This document shows, one piece after another, positions 9,701 to 17,142 of a DNA stretch of 64,000 bases; the stretch's first letter is position 1, and each line of letters starts with the position of its first letter. Location: assembly GCF_001854325.1 (NCBI RefSeq), contig NZ_CP017755.1, positions 3,286,001 through 3,350,000 on the forward strand, read 5' to 3'. The notes beneath the pieces were generated by a model. It was not told the origin of the DNA and searched no databases. It worked only from the letters and a program-made list of their open reading frames with translations. Source of the DNA: Cupriavidus malaysiensis (GTDB lineage: Bacteria > Pseudomonadota > Gammaproteobacteria > Burkholderiales > Burkholderiaceae). Both the position numbers and the translations under genes were made by a program.

Positions 9701-10111
9701 CCGGCACCGCCGCAGGTCGTCATCGTCTCGGCCAACGCGCACCAGAACACCGAGGAGGCACGCCTGCTGCACGGCCATCTCGGCTTCGTCAGCAAGCCGG
9801 TGCGCGAGGCCGAACTGCTCGACATGGTGCGGCGCGCGCTGGCCGCGCCGCCGGCGCAGCTGGAAGCACGGCTGGAACCACCGCCGCCAGCGCAGCCGCC
9901 AGCACAGCCGCCCGCGCCCGACCTGCTGCGCGAACTGCTGCAACTGGGCGCCAGCGGCCGGCAGCGCGCCCTCGAAGCCCTGCTGGCCGAACTGGCCGAC
10001 GGCGGCGGCGCGGTCGGCGCCTGGGCGCACCGCATGCTCGCGCTGGCGCGCAGCGACTGCGCGGCACTGAACGCATCCCTAGGCGAGGCCCTGCATGGCA
10101 CCCGATCCTGA
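6743..10111 (+). CDS. NCS1 permease-histidine kinase-receiver fusion (hybrid sensor)
   Basis: A 1122-residue fusion. Residues about 40-490 form a multi-pass NCS1 (purine/cytosine permease-like) transporter domain. Residues 500-550 hold a Cys-rich cluster (CAICRNPF, CPAY, ICSLCC, CGDRC) that looks metal-binding. Two more membrane segments and a coiled coil lead to a HisKA domain with phospho-acceptor His686 in MSHEMRAGLNSIL, an HATPase domain (N-box NLVSNAIKF, DTGPGIA, GIGLGLAI), and a C-terminal receiver with Asp968 in LLDLNLPD and Lys in SKP. The canonical H-box proline is replaced by Gly. The start was put at 6743 because upstream in-frame sequence is simple repeat. It overlaps the response regulator gene by 17 nt and is divergent from urtA. 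The design resembles CbrA, where a transporter domain is the sensor. Sensing of urea/amide or a nucleobase is inference. Confidence 0.88.
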   Translation: MSSASQPVQRISKIRRDYNRWVADETLEDYALRFAPRSFRKWSAFRVANTAFGAVAFLALEAIGAAITLSYGFTNAMWAIGAAALVIFLTGLPISYYAARHGLDMDLLARGAGFGYLGSTITSLIYASFTFIFFALEAAIMAQAFEMLFGLPRPLGYLLSALVVIPLVTHGVTLLSRIQLWTQPLWLVLLVLPYALILWREPHRYADFLTLNGRLADGDGFSWHAFGAAATVAAALIAQIGEQVDFLRFMPPLTRRNRLRWWGALIAAGPGWIVLGAAKMAGGAFLAFIVLQAELPIAHALEPTQMYLAGFARGLGGSWPAWVPVALTGVLVLVSQTKINITNAYAGSLAWSNVFARLTHSHPGRVVWLAFNVLIALMLMAMGVFEALEQVLALYAHLAVAWVGALFADLVISKPLGLSPRAIEFRRAYLFDINPAGFGGMALASALSLLAHLGVFGETLRPASIGIALALSIALPPLIALATQSRYFIARAPADFGKRHAVIRCAICRNPFEQEDVAACPAYRGPICSLCCTLDARCGDRCKPGASAQEQIATALARVLPAGTPPSTARRIGQFALVLAGMVFTFGTLLWLLYTQEQLSSPLAVRGSLFLKIGAGLVLFAAVAAWWLVLANESRTVAQEESERQNVLLQMEIDAHRHTDALLQNAKEVAEQANQAKSRFITGMSHEMRAGLNSILGYSQLLLRAPAPPAAWREDVRTIGRAGEHLSSLVDGLLELSRIEAGKLRLEQEAVALEELLDDLVRMFRPLAAARGLAFRYRVEGTLPSHVHGDSKRLRQIVINLVSNAIKFTEHGSVTLSVRHQRELATLSVADTGPGIAAEDQARIFDPFERANPHDDREGIGLGLAIVRLLADLMGGDIRLRSAPGAGSEFTVRLYLPAVAAAARPAVAAAAAPLVPHARVLVVDDRAAHRAVLRGFLAPLGLAVREAGEGAAVLPALRQWRPQLVLLDLNLPDASGWDLCRRIRAEPAPPQVVIVSANAHQNTEEARLLHGHLGFVSKPVREAELLDMVRRALAAPPAQLEARLEPPPPAQPPAQPPAPDLLRELLQLGASGRQRALEALLAELADGGGAVGAWAHRMLALARSDCAALNASLGEALHGTRS

Positions 10112-11018
10112 TCTGCTCGACTCCTCGCCCGCCCTGGCTGGCGCGACCCGGGTCCTCGTGGTGGACGACAGCCCCGACGCGCGCGGCTTCCTGGCGCGTG
10201 CCCTGGGCGAGGAAGCCATGCAGGTCCACGCGGCGGCGAGCGGCGGCGCCGCCCTCGACGCGCTGGCCGCGTTCGCGCCCGATGCCGTGCTGCTGGACGT
10301 CGACATGCCGGGCATGGACGGCTTCGCCACCTGCTCGGCGATGATGGACCGCCACGCCGACCTGCCGGTCATCTTCATGACGGGGCTGGGCGAGACGCGG
10401 CACATCGTGCGCGGCTTCGAGGTCGGGGCCTGCGACTACGTGACCAAGCCGGTGGTGATCGCCGAGGTGGTGGCGCGCGTGCGCTCGCACGCCGGCAAGG
10501 CGCGGCTGGCGCGCAGCGCGCGCGAAGCCGTGCTGGCCAGCGCGGTGCCGATGTGCGCGGCCGGGCCCGATGGCCGCCTGCTGTGGGCCAACGCCAGCGC
10601 CACGGCGCTGCTGCGGGCGCACGGCTGGGCCTCGGCAGCCGCCGGGGCGCCATTGCCGCCCGCCTGGCGCGAGGCCTTCCAGCGCCTCGGCGCCGCCGCG
10701 CAGGACGGACAGGCCGGAGCCGATGGAGGGGACCGGGTGGACGGGCTCGGCGGACTACGCCTGCGCCGCCTGACCGGCGCCGGCACCACCGTGGTCGTGG
10801 TCGAACTGTCGCGCGGCGAAACCGCCGGCCCCGCGCTGACGGCGCGCGAAGCCGAGGTGATGATCTGGGTCGCGCGCGGCAAGACCAACCGTGACGTGGC
10901 GGAGATCCTCGGCATGAGCCCGCGCACCGTCAACAAGCACCTCGAGCACATCTACGAGAAGCTCGGCGTGGAAACCCGCACGGCGGCGGTGGCGGCGGCA
11001 CAGCGCAGCCTGGGGTAG
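10095..11018 (+). CDS. LuxR/NarL-family response regulator
   Basis: A 307-residue regulator that overlaps the 3' end of the sensor kinase gene and is surely its partner. Residues 19-135 are a receiver domain with the acidic pair VVDD, phospho-acceptor Asp68 in LLDVDMPGMDGF and Lys in VTKP. A PAS-like linker follows (CAAGPDGRLLWANASATALL). Residues about 245-305 are a LuxR-type helix-turn-helix (LTAREAEVMIWVARG, then MSPRTVNKHLEHIYEKLGV). Its start ATG at 10095 has GAGG eight bases upstream. It probably controls the divergent urt-fmd operon through sites in 6489-6742. The linker between receiver and DNA-binding domain is longer than in simple NarL proteins. Confidence 0.92.
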   Translation: MAPDPDLLDSSPALAGATRVLVVDDSPDARGFLARALGEEAMQVHAAASGGAALDALAAFAPDAVLLDVDMPGMDGFATCSAMMDRHADLPVIFMTGLGETRHIVRGFEVGACDYVTKPVVIAEVVARVRSHAGKARLARSAREAVLASAVPMCAAGPDGRLLWANASATALLRAHGWASAAAGAPLPPAWREAFQRLGAAAQDGQAGADGGDRVDGLGGLRLRRLTGAGTTVVVVELSRGETAGPALTAREAEVMIWVARGKTNRDVAEILGMSPRTVNKHLEHIYEKLGVETRTAAVAAAQRSLG

Positions 11019-11022
11019 CGCG

Positions 11023-11036
11023 CCCCGGCGCCGGGG
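11023..11036. terminator. Stem-loop after response regulator gene
   Basis: A perfect palindrome CCCCGGCGCCGGGG starts 5 bp after the response regulator stop. No T-run follows, so it is a hairpin consistent with the end of the transcript rather than a proven intrinsic terminator. The spacer to the next gene (11019-11254) otherwise holds only an AAAC-GCTT-GTTT inverted repeat at 11083-11094 in its AT-richest part, a possible operator. Confidence 0.4.
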
Positions 11037-11254
11037 GGACGCGCCGCCGCCGGCCTGAGTCAGAACCGCATATACAAAGACGAAACGCTTGTTTGCCGGA
11101 GCGGCCCGGCGTTGCTAACGTGGTGCCTGGCCCGGCTCGGCGACGACCGCGCCGCCGCGCGCCAGCGCATCCAGGCGAAGCCGGCCGCGACACCATCGGC
11201 GGTCGCCGTCCAGCATCCACCCTTTCCACCTCCCTCTCGTGACACCTCATCGCC

Positions 11255-12544
11255 ATGGCTGATACCGACAGCTTGCCGGCGGCGCCCGCCGCCGCGCCTC
11301 CACGCGCCCACGCCGGCGCCACCGCCACCGCCATCAATCCGCACCCGGCACCGCCCGGCCAGCCGCTGCCGCCCGCCGGCGACGCGGCCGCGCTGTTCCA
11401 GCGCGCGCAGGCCCTGCTGCCCCGCATCGCGCATGGCGCGGCACAACGTGAACGCGAACGGGAACTACCGTATGCCCTGGCCCGCGAAGTCGCCAACGCC
11501 GGCCTGCTGACCTTCCGCATCCCCAAGGCTTATGGCGGCCCCGGCGGCAGCATGCGCGACGCGATCCGCTTCCTGATCGACCTGGCCGCGGTGGACTCCA
11601 ACCTGGCCCAGGCGCTGCGCCCGAACTTCGGCCTCGTCGAGGGCCTGCTGTTCGGCCAGGACAACGAGGCCGAGCGGCAGCTTTGGTTCCAGCGCCTGCT
11701 GGCGGGCCAGATCGTGGGCAACGGCGGTGTGGAACGCGGCGGCAGGCATGGCGAGATCCGCGCCACCATCCGGCGGCGGGGCGACCACTACGTCGTCAAC
11801 GGCACCAAGTACTACAGCACCGGCGCGCTGTACGCCGACTGGATCAGCTCCATCGCGCTGGACGAGCACGGCAAGGAGACCCACTTCGCGGTGCCGCGCG
11901 GCCGTGCCGGACTGGAGCTGGTCGACGACTTCGACGCGATCGGCCAGCGCCTCACCGCCAGCGGCACCACGCGCTTCGCCGATCTCCGCGTCGAGGCGGA
12001 TGAGCTGCGCATCAGCTACTTCCCGCGCGACCGCCGCAACCCGGTCACCCCGCTGTTCCAGCTATACCTGGCCGCCACCGAGGCCGGCATCGCGCGCAAC
12101 GCGCTCCATGACGCGACCTGGTTCGCCCGCGAGAAGGCCCGCCCCATCAAGCACAGCTCGGCGCAGCGTTCGGTGGACGACCCCTATGTGCAGGAGACCA
12201 TCGGACAGATCGCCGCCCTCGTCTTCGCCGCCGAGGCCACCACCCTGCGCGCCGCCGAGGCGATCGACGCGGCCTGGGCCGACCGGCTCAGCAACGCATC
12301 GCTGACCGAAGCCTCCATCGCGGTGGCCCAGGCCCAGTACTTCGCCGTCGATGCCGCGCTGAAGAGTTCGGAGTTCGCTTTCGACGTGGGCGGCGCCTCG
12401 TCCTGCGACCGTGAGTACAACCTGGACCGGCACTGGCGCAATGCCCGCACCGTGGCCAACCACAATCCGCGCCAGTGGAAGGCGGCGGTGGTCGGCGCCT
12501 GGCTGCTGAAGGGCGAGGCGCCGCCGACCACGGGCCTGTTCTGA
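11255..12544 (+). CDS. DszC/SfnC-like flavin-dependent monooxygenase (acyl-CoA dehydrogenase fold)
   Basis: A 429-residue protein of the acyl-CoA dehydrogenase fold, of the class that uses reduced flavin to oxygenate sulfur compounds (DszC, SfnC). Visible family features are LLTFRIPKAYGGPG near residue 90, GNGGVERGG, VVNGTKYYSTGALYADWI and the C-terminal VANHNPRQWKAAVVGAWLL. The first ~45 residues are Ala/Pro-rich low complexity, so the true start could be later. No Shine-Dalgarno is evident at the chosen ATG. No flavin reductase is next to it. A role in sulfur scavenging from organosulfur compounds is inferred from the family. A true acyl-CoA dehydrogenase is less likely because the usual C-terminal catalytic context is absent. 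Confidence 0.82.
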   Translation: MADTDSLPAAPAAAPPRAHAGATATAINPHPAPPGQPLPPAGDAAALFQRAQALLPRIAHGAAQRERERELPYALAREVANAGLLTFRIPKAYGGPGGSMRDAIRFLIDLAAVDSNLAQALRPNFGLVEGLLFGQDNEAERQLWFQRLLAGQIVGNGGVERGGRHGEIRATIRRRGDHYVVNGTKYYSTGALYADWISSIALDEHGKETHFAVPRGRAGLELVDDFDAIGQRLTASGTTRFADLRVEADELRISYFPRDRRNPVTPLFQLYLAATEAGIARNALHDATWFAREKARPIKHSSAQRSVDDPYVQETIGQIAALVFAAEATTLRAAEAIDAAWADRLSNASLTEASIAVAQAQYFAVDAALKSSEFAFDVGGASSCDREYNLDRHWRNARTVANHNPRQWKAAVVGAWLLKGEAPPTTGLF

Positions 12545-12735
12545 GTGCGGCGGCAGGGGCGGCGGCCGCGCCGATCGCCGTGCCGGCGCGGTGCTCAACC
12601 ACCGCCGGCTGGCCCAGGCGCTCGCCCCGGCGCGTCGGTGGCGCCGCCTGGCGGATCGGGCACCACGAGGCGGATCGGACGTGCCGGATAGGACTGCGCC
12701 AGGGCCGCGGGGAACAATCGAATCGGCATATCGAT
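12545..12735 (-). pseudogene. Remnant of Bug/TctC-family solute-binding protein gene
   Basis: Reading the minus strand, one frame gives AQSYPARPIRLVVPDPPGGA followed by TDAPG, the unmistakable N-terminal strand of Bug (tripartite tricarboxylate transporter) receptors. A second frame then gives ERLGQPAVVEHRAGTAIGAA, the next conserved block of the same family. The roughly 15 residues usually found between the blocks are missing, the frames do not join, and the C-terminal ~250 residues are absent, the remnant ending against the 3' end of the monooxygenase gene. It is therefore a truncated, frameshifted relic rather than a gene. Confidence 0.68.
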
Positions 12736-12768
12736 ATGCCGGCAGATATGCCGGCATATATGGCGGCA
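12733..12768. repeat. 12-bp tandem repeat with palindromic core
   Basis: Three copies of a 12-bp unit (GATATGCCGGCA, third copy with three changes) follow a perfect 16-bp palindrome, GGCATATCGATATGCC at 12725-12740. The array sits at the 5' end of the Bug-receptor relic. Confidence 0.75.
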
Positions 12769-12793
12769 TAGGCCGGGCATGCCCGGGCCGGCA

Positions 12794-12994
12794 TCAGCCG
12801 GCGCGGCGCCAGCGACGTGCGCAGTACCAGGCGCCGAGCACGCCTGCGGCGACGCAGAACGCCCCCAGGCAACGCAGTTCGGCCAGGCTGAGGCCGGCCA
12901 GCCAACGGTGGCCGGGGGGCGTGAACAACAGCCATGCCACGCCGGCGCTCGCCAGCACGAGCAAGGCGAGCGCGAACTCCTCGAGCAGCCGCAT
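12794..12994 (-). CDS. Small two-segment membrane protein, unknown function
   Basis: A 66-residue protein starting MRLLEEFALALLVLASAGV with GGAGG nine bases before the ATG at 12994. An in-frame ATG at 13039 would add 15 residues but lacks a good ribosome site. Two hydrophobic segments (about residues 7-25 and 40-58) are separated by a short TPPGHRWLAGLSLAEL loop, and the tail is basic (CARRWRRAG). No family is recognised. It stands alone between the Bug-receptor relic and the DUF2188 gene. Confidence 0.5.
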   Translation of the reverse strand: MRLLEEFALALLVLASAGVAWLLFTPPGHRWLAGLSLAELRCLGAFCVAAGVLGAWYCARRWRRAG

Positions 12995-13340
12995 CAGCGC
13001 GGCCCTCCTGGATTCACCACGGCGAGCATCCCTCTTCATCACACTGCGGCACGGCGGCATGGCGCGCTCCCCGGTTCCCGCACGGCGCAGGCGCGCGCGC
13101 AGGCCCTGGCGATCGCTGCCGGTCCGGCCCCCTGTTCTCTGCTTCCGGTGATCTGCTTCCAGTCTAGTCTCCCGCCGCACACGCTTCAGGTCCGCAAGGA
13201 GGGACCGGGTGCGCGGCAGCGCCTGGAGGACGGACGGGCACTGCGGGATGGGCATTGCGCCACATGGGCAAGCCAAAGGACATGGCGACTGTCAGCGCTC
13301 TCGCCCGCGATGGCCCGGCCGTCTGGAAACGCACCAATGT

Positions 13341-13372
13341 AGGAGGTCGTCCGATACCGTACGGCACCTCCT
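13341..13372. promoter_or_regulatory. Stem-loop pairing AGGAGGT with ACCTCCT
   Basis: Seven-bp outer arms AGGAGGT and ACCTCCT, with an inner CCG/CGG, form a hairpin 38 bp upstream of the DUF2188 start. It contains a Shine-Dalgarno-like and an anti-Shine-Dalgarno-like sequence. It could be a leader structure or chance. Confidence 0.35.
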
Positions 13373-13409
13373 TCACCTATAAGTTCGTTATGCAGATATC
13401 GACGATGCG

Positions 13410-13643
13410 ATGCCGAACATGACGATCGCTACCATCCAAGTGGCGTGCGCGAGCAATGGTCAGTGGGAAGTGGTTTCCGATGGACCTGGCGGCGAACGCT
13501 GCTGCTTTACGTCCCGGGCGGCCGCCATTGCCGCGGGCGTGCAGCAGGCACGGGAACACGATGCCTTGCTTATCATCCGCGGCGTCGACGACCAGCTGAC
13601 CGAGCGGGACCTCCAGCCTCCCACCGACCCGTACGTCCCATAG
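13410..13643 (+). CDS. DUF2188 family protein
   Basis: A 77-residue protein of the DUF2188 type: a beta hairpin with GQWEVVSDGPGGERCCFTSR, a helix AAAIAAGVQQAREH and a closing strand ALLIIRGVDDQLTERD. The family is small, soluble and of unknown function, often found among stress genes. A later ATG at 13419 (MTIATIQ) is an equally good start. Neither has a strong ribosome site. A second DUF2188 gene lies at 36983-37210. Confidence 0.72.
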   Translation: MPNMTIATIQVACASNGQWEVVSDGPGGERCCFTSRAAAIAAGVQQAREHDALLIIRGVDDQLTERDLQPPTDPYVP

Positions 13644-13768
13644 CGTAGCGTCGTTGCCCCCGACCCGCCCCCGACCGCGCGGCGCCAGCCGGGCCGCGCG
13701 CCTGCCCCGCCTGCGGTGTGCCTCCCGTGCAAGCAGGCGGGCAGGCCGCGCCTTTGTCCTTGCGCCCG

Positions 13769-14221
13769 CTACTTGCCGACCCGCATCGCGTCTTCCACCG
13801 ACTTGACGCCTGCCACCGAGCGCGTCGCGTTGAGCGCTGTCAGTCGTTCGCTGTCGTTCTTCACCGTGCCGCTCAGGCGGACCACACCGTCCTGCGTGCT
13901 GACCTGGATGCCGGAGGAAGTCAGCCCCTTTTCCGCGAGCAGCTGGGACTTGACGTTCATGGTGATGGCGCGGTCGCTGGTGGCGCCGCTCATCTCGGCG
14001 GCCATCCCCATCGGAGCAGGATCGGCCCGCGGGTTCACCGGAGCCGCCGCGCCGCTCTGGTTGCCCGCAGGATATCCACCCATGCCCGGCGCACCTGCCG
14101 CAGGAGCCGTGTCACCCGGGCCGGCGACGAGCTGGCCGTTCCCTTGCCGTGGCGCGGCATGCCCCGCCACCGCAGTCATGCCGACGATCGCCGCTACCCA
14201 TAGTTTCTGAACCGGTTTCAT
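13769..14221 (-). CDS. Secreted BON-domain protein
   Basis: A 150-residue exported protein. The start is the ATG at 14221 (MKPVQKLWVAAIVGMTAVAG), with AAGGGG upstream and a Sec signal peptide ending at HAA. A Pro/Gly-rich linker precedes a single BON domain (residues about 80-148: ITMNVKSQLLAEKGLTSSGI, then VVRLSGTVKNDSERLTALN). BON domains are thought to bind phospholipid at the periplasmic face. It resembles one half of OsmY. It is convergent with the DUF2188 gene, and at least two clear BON genes (38276, 42919) and one divergent one (55544) lie in this window. Confidence 0.85.
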   Translation of the reverse strand: MKPVQKLWVAAIVGMTAVAGHAAPRQGNGQLVAGPGDTAPAAGAPGMGGYPAGNQSGAAAPVNPRADPAPMGMAAEMSGATSDRAITMNVKSQLLAEKGLTSSGIQVSTQDGVVRLSGTVKNDSERLTALNATRSVAGVKSVEDAMRVGK

Positions 14222-14754
14222 CGCAATCCCCTTGTCGCTTGTGTCGATCACCGCCGAGCGCGCTGTGCCGCCGCGCCCGCGGCATTGCGACCTCCCTGTG
14301 GAGACAGACCGCGCGGAACGCGCCGAGATTCGTCCGCACGGCCAAGGCTTACGGTTGGATACAGGCCTTACGTTTTGCCATCGAGCCGCCGGGCCATCGA
14401 GCCATGAACCAGGAGCCGGCCGCGCGGCGTGCCCGGCTCCGCAAGCGCTCGCGGCTGGCGTGCGCGCACGCTTCGCCTCCGCCAGGAAACGCCGCCGGCA
14501 TGGAAAAAAAACCCGCGTGTGACGCGGGCGAAGAAGGAGCCGCCAAGACGGCGGTCTGGATCAGGACCACTACCGGCGACGCAGGATGGCGGTCGACGCG
14601 TCGCGCGGCATGCGTGCCGGCATCGGGCCGCGCGAAGCACCGTATCGATGCCCGGTTCGCGCGATCGGCTCGGCAGGCGGCACAGATGAGCAAAGACTAT
14701 CTACAACATAGCTGGTCAGCCTTGCCCCACGCCACGGCTTTACACTTTGTTGCG
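14222..14754. other. 533-bp spacer without a clear gene
   Basis: It holds an intrinsic terminator facing the minus strand (14504-14528, listed separately) and a pair of CTTACG direct repeats (14348 and 14367) upstream of the BON gene. A minus-strand 17-codon frame starting MPARMPRDAST ends just before the terminator and could be a leader peptide or nothing. No convincing protein gene was found. Confidence 0.5.
14504..14528 (-). terminator. Intrinsic terminator (minus strand)
   Basis: On the minus strand CCCGCGT, a 3-base loop and ACGCGGG form a perfect 7-bp GC-rich stem followed by eight T. It ends a transcript coming from higher coordinates. The nearest candidate is the 165-codon gene at 14755-15252, or a short RNA of about 200 nt. 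Confidence 0.85.
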
Positions 14755-15252
14755 CTATGGCGCGATGCGCCTTGCGGCCGGTGACGTGGCGCGTCTTCCG
14801 ATGCCCGCGCCGCCGCGGCAAGGCCGGAACGCCCTGCCGGCCGCACTTTCCGCACTGGCCGCACTGGCCGCCGGATCGTGAGCGTGCCCGGATCGTGCCA
14901 TGGCCAATGCCATCGCCAGCACGGAACGCTGCGCGCCGCATCGCGCCCGCCGTGACGCACGCGCCGGCGGCTCCGGGTCCTCCGGCAGTTTCAGCATGCA
15001 CCGCCGCGACACTTCGCACATCGCCTCGGCATTCGCCAGGATGCGCACGGCCTGCGCATCCGGCTCCGCCGCCTGCACGGGCAGGCGCACCAGCCGCAAG
15101 CGCGGCAAGACCCTGGCGGCGGTCTGCCGGCATGCCTCGTCCGTGCCGAACGGGCCCAGCCGCCGCAATGCGGGGCCACATATCTCGACCAGTTGCGTGC
15201 CGCCTGATTGCAATGGATAAGTCGCTGCGAAATGCTCGCGTGATCGTTGCAT
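14755..15252 (-). CDS. Hypothetical protein, unknown function
   Basis: A 165-residue frame starting MQRSREHFAATYPLQSGG at an ATG with GGGAGG eight bases upstream. Third-position GC is high through the middle, as in neighbouring genes. The central part (LGPFGTDEACRQTAARVLPR and AVRILANAEAMCEVSRRCML) looks like a compact helical domain with several Cys. The last 40 residues are Ala/Arg-rich low complexity. No family is recognised and no signal peptide is seen. An intrinsic terminator lies 227 nt downstream. Confidence 0.45.
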   Translation of the reverse strand: MQRSREHFAATYPLQSGGTQLVEICGPALRRLGPFGTDEACRQTAARVLPRLRLVRLPVQAAEPDAQAVRILANAEAMCEVSRRCMLKLPEDPEPPARASRRARCGAQRSVLAMALAMARSGHAHDPAASAASAESAAGRAFRPCRGGAGIGRRATSPAARRIAP

Positions 15253-15762
15253 CGTGCTTGCCTCCCGACTGTGCGGACAAGTCCGCCTTGGCAGAACATC
15301 GAGCCATGCGGCATGGCATGGCTCGACGGTCGTACAGGGTAGGACAAGGCTCAAAGCCATGGCGACCTGGGTTACATCCTGTTGCGCTGTGCCAAGGCCG
15401 ACCCTTACACATTCTTACAGCAATCGCCTGCCTGCTTGACTAGCCTTACGATACTCGTGCTGGTTTTGCGGCCTCGCGGTTGCCAGCGCGAAACCAACGT
15501 GGCCGGAGGGCCAATCCAGTGACACGCCCCGGTGCTACGGGGCGAACCGACGGGCCGGTACGCCGGTCGTCCTGATCGTGCGTCGATGCGGCGATTCGCC
15601 ATCGACATGCACATCACACAATAAGCGGAATGGGGACAAGCGGGCCAGTCTGCACAGTGCTTAAGCGCTGGGCCGGCTTGCGTCCGCGCCTTGCCCACCG
15701 CGCTGACCATGCGGCGCGCGGCAGGCTCTGCTTTTGTCATGCGCCACGCACCGGAGAATGTC
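15253..15762. other. Divergent spacer with TTACA direct repeats
   Basis: 510 bp between the hypothetical gene and the exopolysaccharide operon. TTACA occurs at 15405 and again 10 bp later at 15415, one helical turn apart, with a third copy at 15372. This layout is typical of OmpR-family regulator sites. No gene or clear promoter hexamers were recognised. Confidence 0.35.
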
Positions 15763-17103
15763 ATGCCCGATTCGCTCGAACGCCGCCAGGATGCCCGCCC
15801 GGACCGCCCCATGACGGCGCTCCACGGACCGACGCATGAGGGCCAGCTCGCCGATGCGCGCCGGCCCCTGGCCGCGCGGCCCCTGTGGCGGTTGCTGCCG
15901 CGCACGGCCGGCTACGGCTTCATCCTGTTCGTCGTCTGGGCGGTGCTGACGGTGATGTTCCCCAATGTGTTCACGCGCAGTTCCGAACGTGCCGTGGTCA
16001 ACAGCCCGGTGACCCTGATCACCTCGCCGGTGGAAGGCGTGGTGACCGGGCAGCTGGTGCCGGCGGGCAAGCCCTTCCAGGCCGGCCAGGGCCTGATGGC
16101 CGTGCAGAACCCCAATATCGACCGCTCCCTGCTGGTCGAGCTCACCGGCAAGAAACTCGACAACCAGCAGCGCTACGACGCGGCCAAGGCCAAGCTCGAA
16201 GGCGAACAGACGCAGCTGGCCGCGAACACGCGCGACCTGCAGCGCTACCATGCCGCCGCGGAACAGGAGCATTCCGCCAATGTGCGCGCGCTGCAGGCGC
16301 GCCTGGCCACCGCCAAGGCGCAGGTCGACCAGCAGGAGGAGGTGGTCAACCGCAACCAGTCCATGCAATGGGCGGGCGCGGTCAGCGAGGCCTATACCAA
16401 TGCCTCGCGCTACCAGCTCTCGGTGCTCAACAACGCCCGCGCCGCGGTCAAGGCCGAGCTGGACAATGCCGTGGGCAACAGCGAGGCCTCGAAGAGCAAG
16501 GTCTTCATCTCGGCCACCGACGGACCGGTGGCGGCGCTGCAGCAGCAGCATGTCCTGCTCAGCGCCGACATCGTGCAGCTGCAGGCGCAGATGCAGCAGC
16601 TGCAGGACTATAGCGCCTCGGTCGACAAGCTGATCGCCACCGAGCAAAGCAGGCTGGAGCGCTTGTCCAACCTCGAGATCCGCGCCACCGATGCCGGGGT
16701 GATCGAGGACGTCCTCGCCGCGCCCGGCACGCGCGTCGCCGCGGGCGCCACGCTGGCGCGCGCCAGCAACTGTTCGCAGACCCGGGTGGTGGCGGTGTTC
16801 CCGCGCAGCCTGAGCGATGACCTGCTGCCCGGCACCCGGCTGCGCGTCCATGTCGACGGCGTGCCGTTCGCGTTGCCGGCCGCGGTGGCCGATATCCTGC
16901 CGCGCGCGTCGGACGGCGAGCAGGCGCGCTATTTCGTGCCGTTCCCGCCCATCGAGAAGAACGAGATCTACGTGATCGCCAAGCTCGACAAGCCGCTGCC
17001 GGCCACACCCCGCCTGGCCACCGCCGACGCCGCGCAGCGCTGCGCGATGGGCCGCTGGGCGAAGGTGAGCCTGGCACGCAGCTGGCTGGGGATGCGCCTC
17101 TGA
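15763..17103 (+). CDS. HlyD-type membrane-fusion protein of polysaccharide export
   Basis: A 446-residue inner-membrane-anchored adaptor. Start is the ATG at 15763 with GGAG six bases upstream. Earlier in-frame ATGs lack a ribosome site. One membrane segment (about residues 48-66, GFILFVVWAVLTVMF) is followed by a split lipoyl/barrel-sandwich domain (SPVEGVVTGQLVPAGKPF and RATDAGVIEDVLAAPGTRV) enclosing a long coiled coil (about residues 120-305). It is first of four genes transcribed together with a PilZ glycosyltransferase and an outer-membrane factor. In alginate synthesis Alg44 plays a comparable adaptor role. A drug-efflux role is unlikely because no RND or MFS pump is present. Confidence 0.82.
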   Translation: MPDSLERRQDARPDRPMTALHGPTHEGQLADARRPLAARPLWRLLPRTAGYGFILFVVWAVLTVMFPNVFTRSSERAVVNSPVTLITSPVEGVVTGQLVPAGKPFQAGQGLMAVQNPNIDRSLLVELTGKKLDNQQRYDAAKAKLEGEQTQLAANTRDLQRYHAAAEQEHSANVRALQARLATAKAQVDQQEEVVNRNQSMQWAGAVSEAYTNASRYQLSVLNNARAAVKAELDNAVGNSEASKSKVFISATDGPVAALQQQHVLLSADIVQLQAQMQQLQDYSASVDKLIATEQSRLERLSNLEIRATDAGVIEDVLAAPGTRVAAGATLARASNCSQTRVVAVFPRSLSDDLLPGTRLRVHVDGVPFALPAAVADILPRASDGEQARYFVPFPPIEKNEIYVIAKLDKPLPATPRLATADAAQRCAMGRWAKVSLARSWLGMRL

Positions 17104-17142
17104 GGCGGGCGCGGCAAGCCACGGCACCAGGAGCCCGCCGTC

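Noticed and set aside
6617..10030. Minus-strand 1137-codon frame opposite the sensor kinase
   Set aside because: Low-complexity translation antisense to a gene with intact domains.
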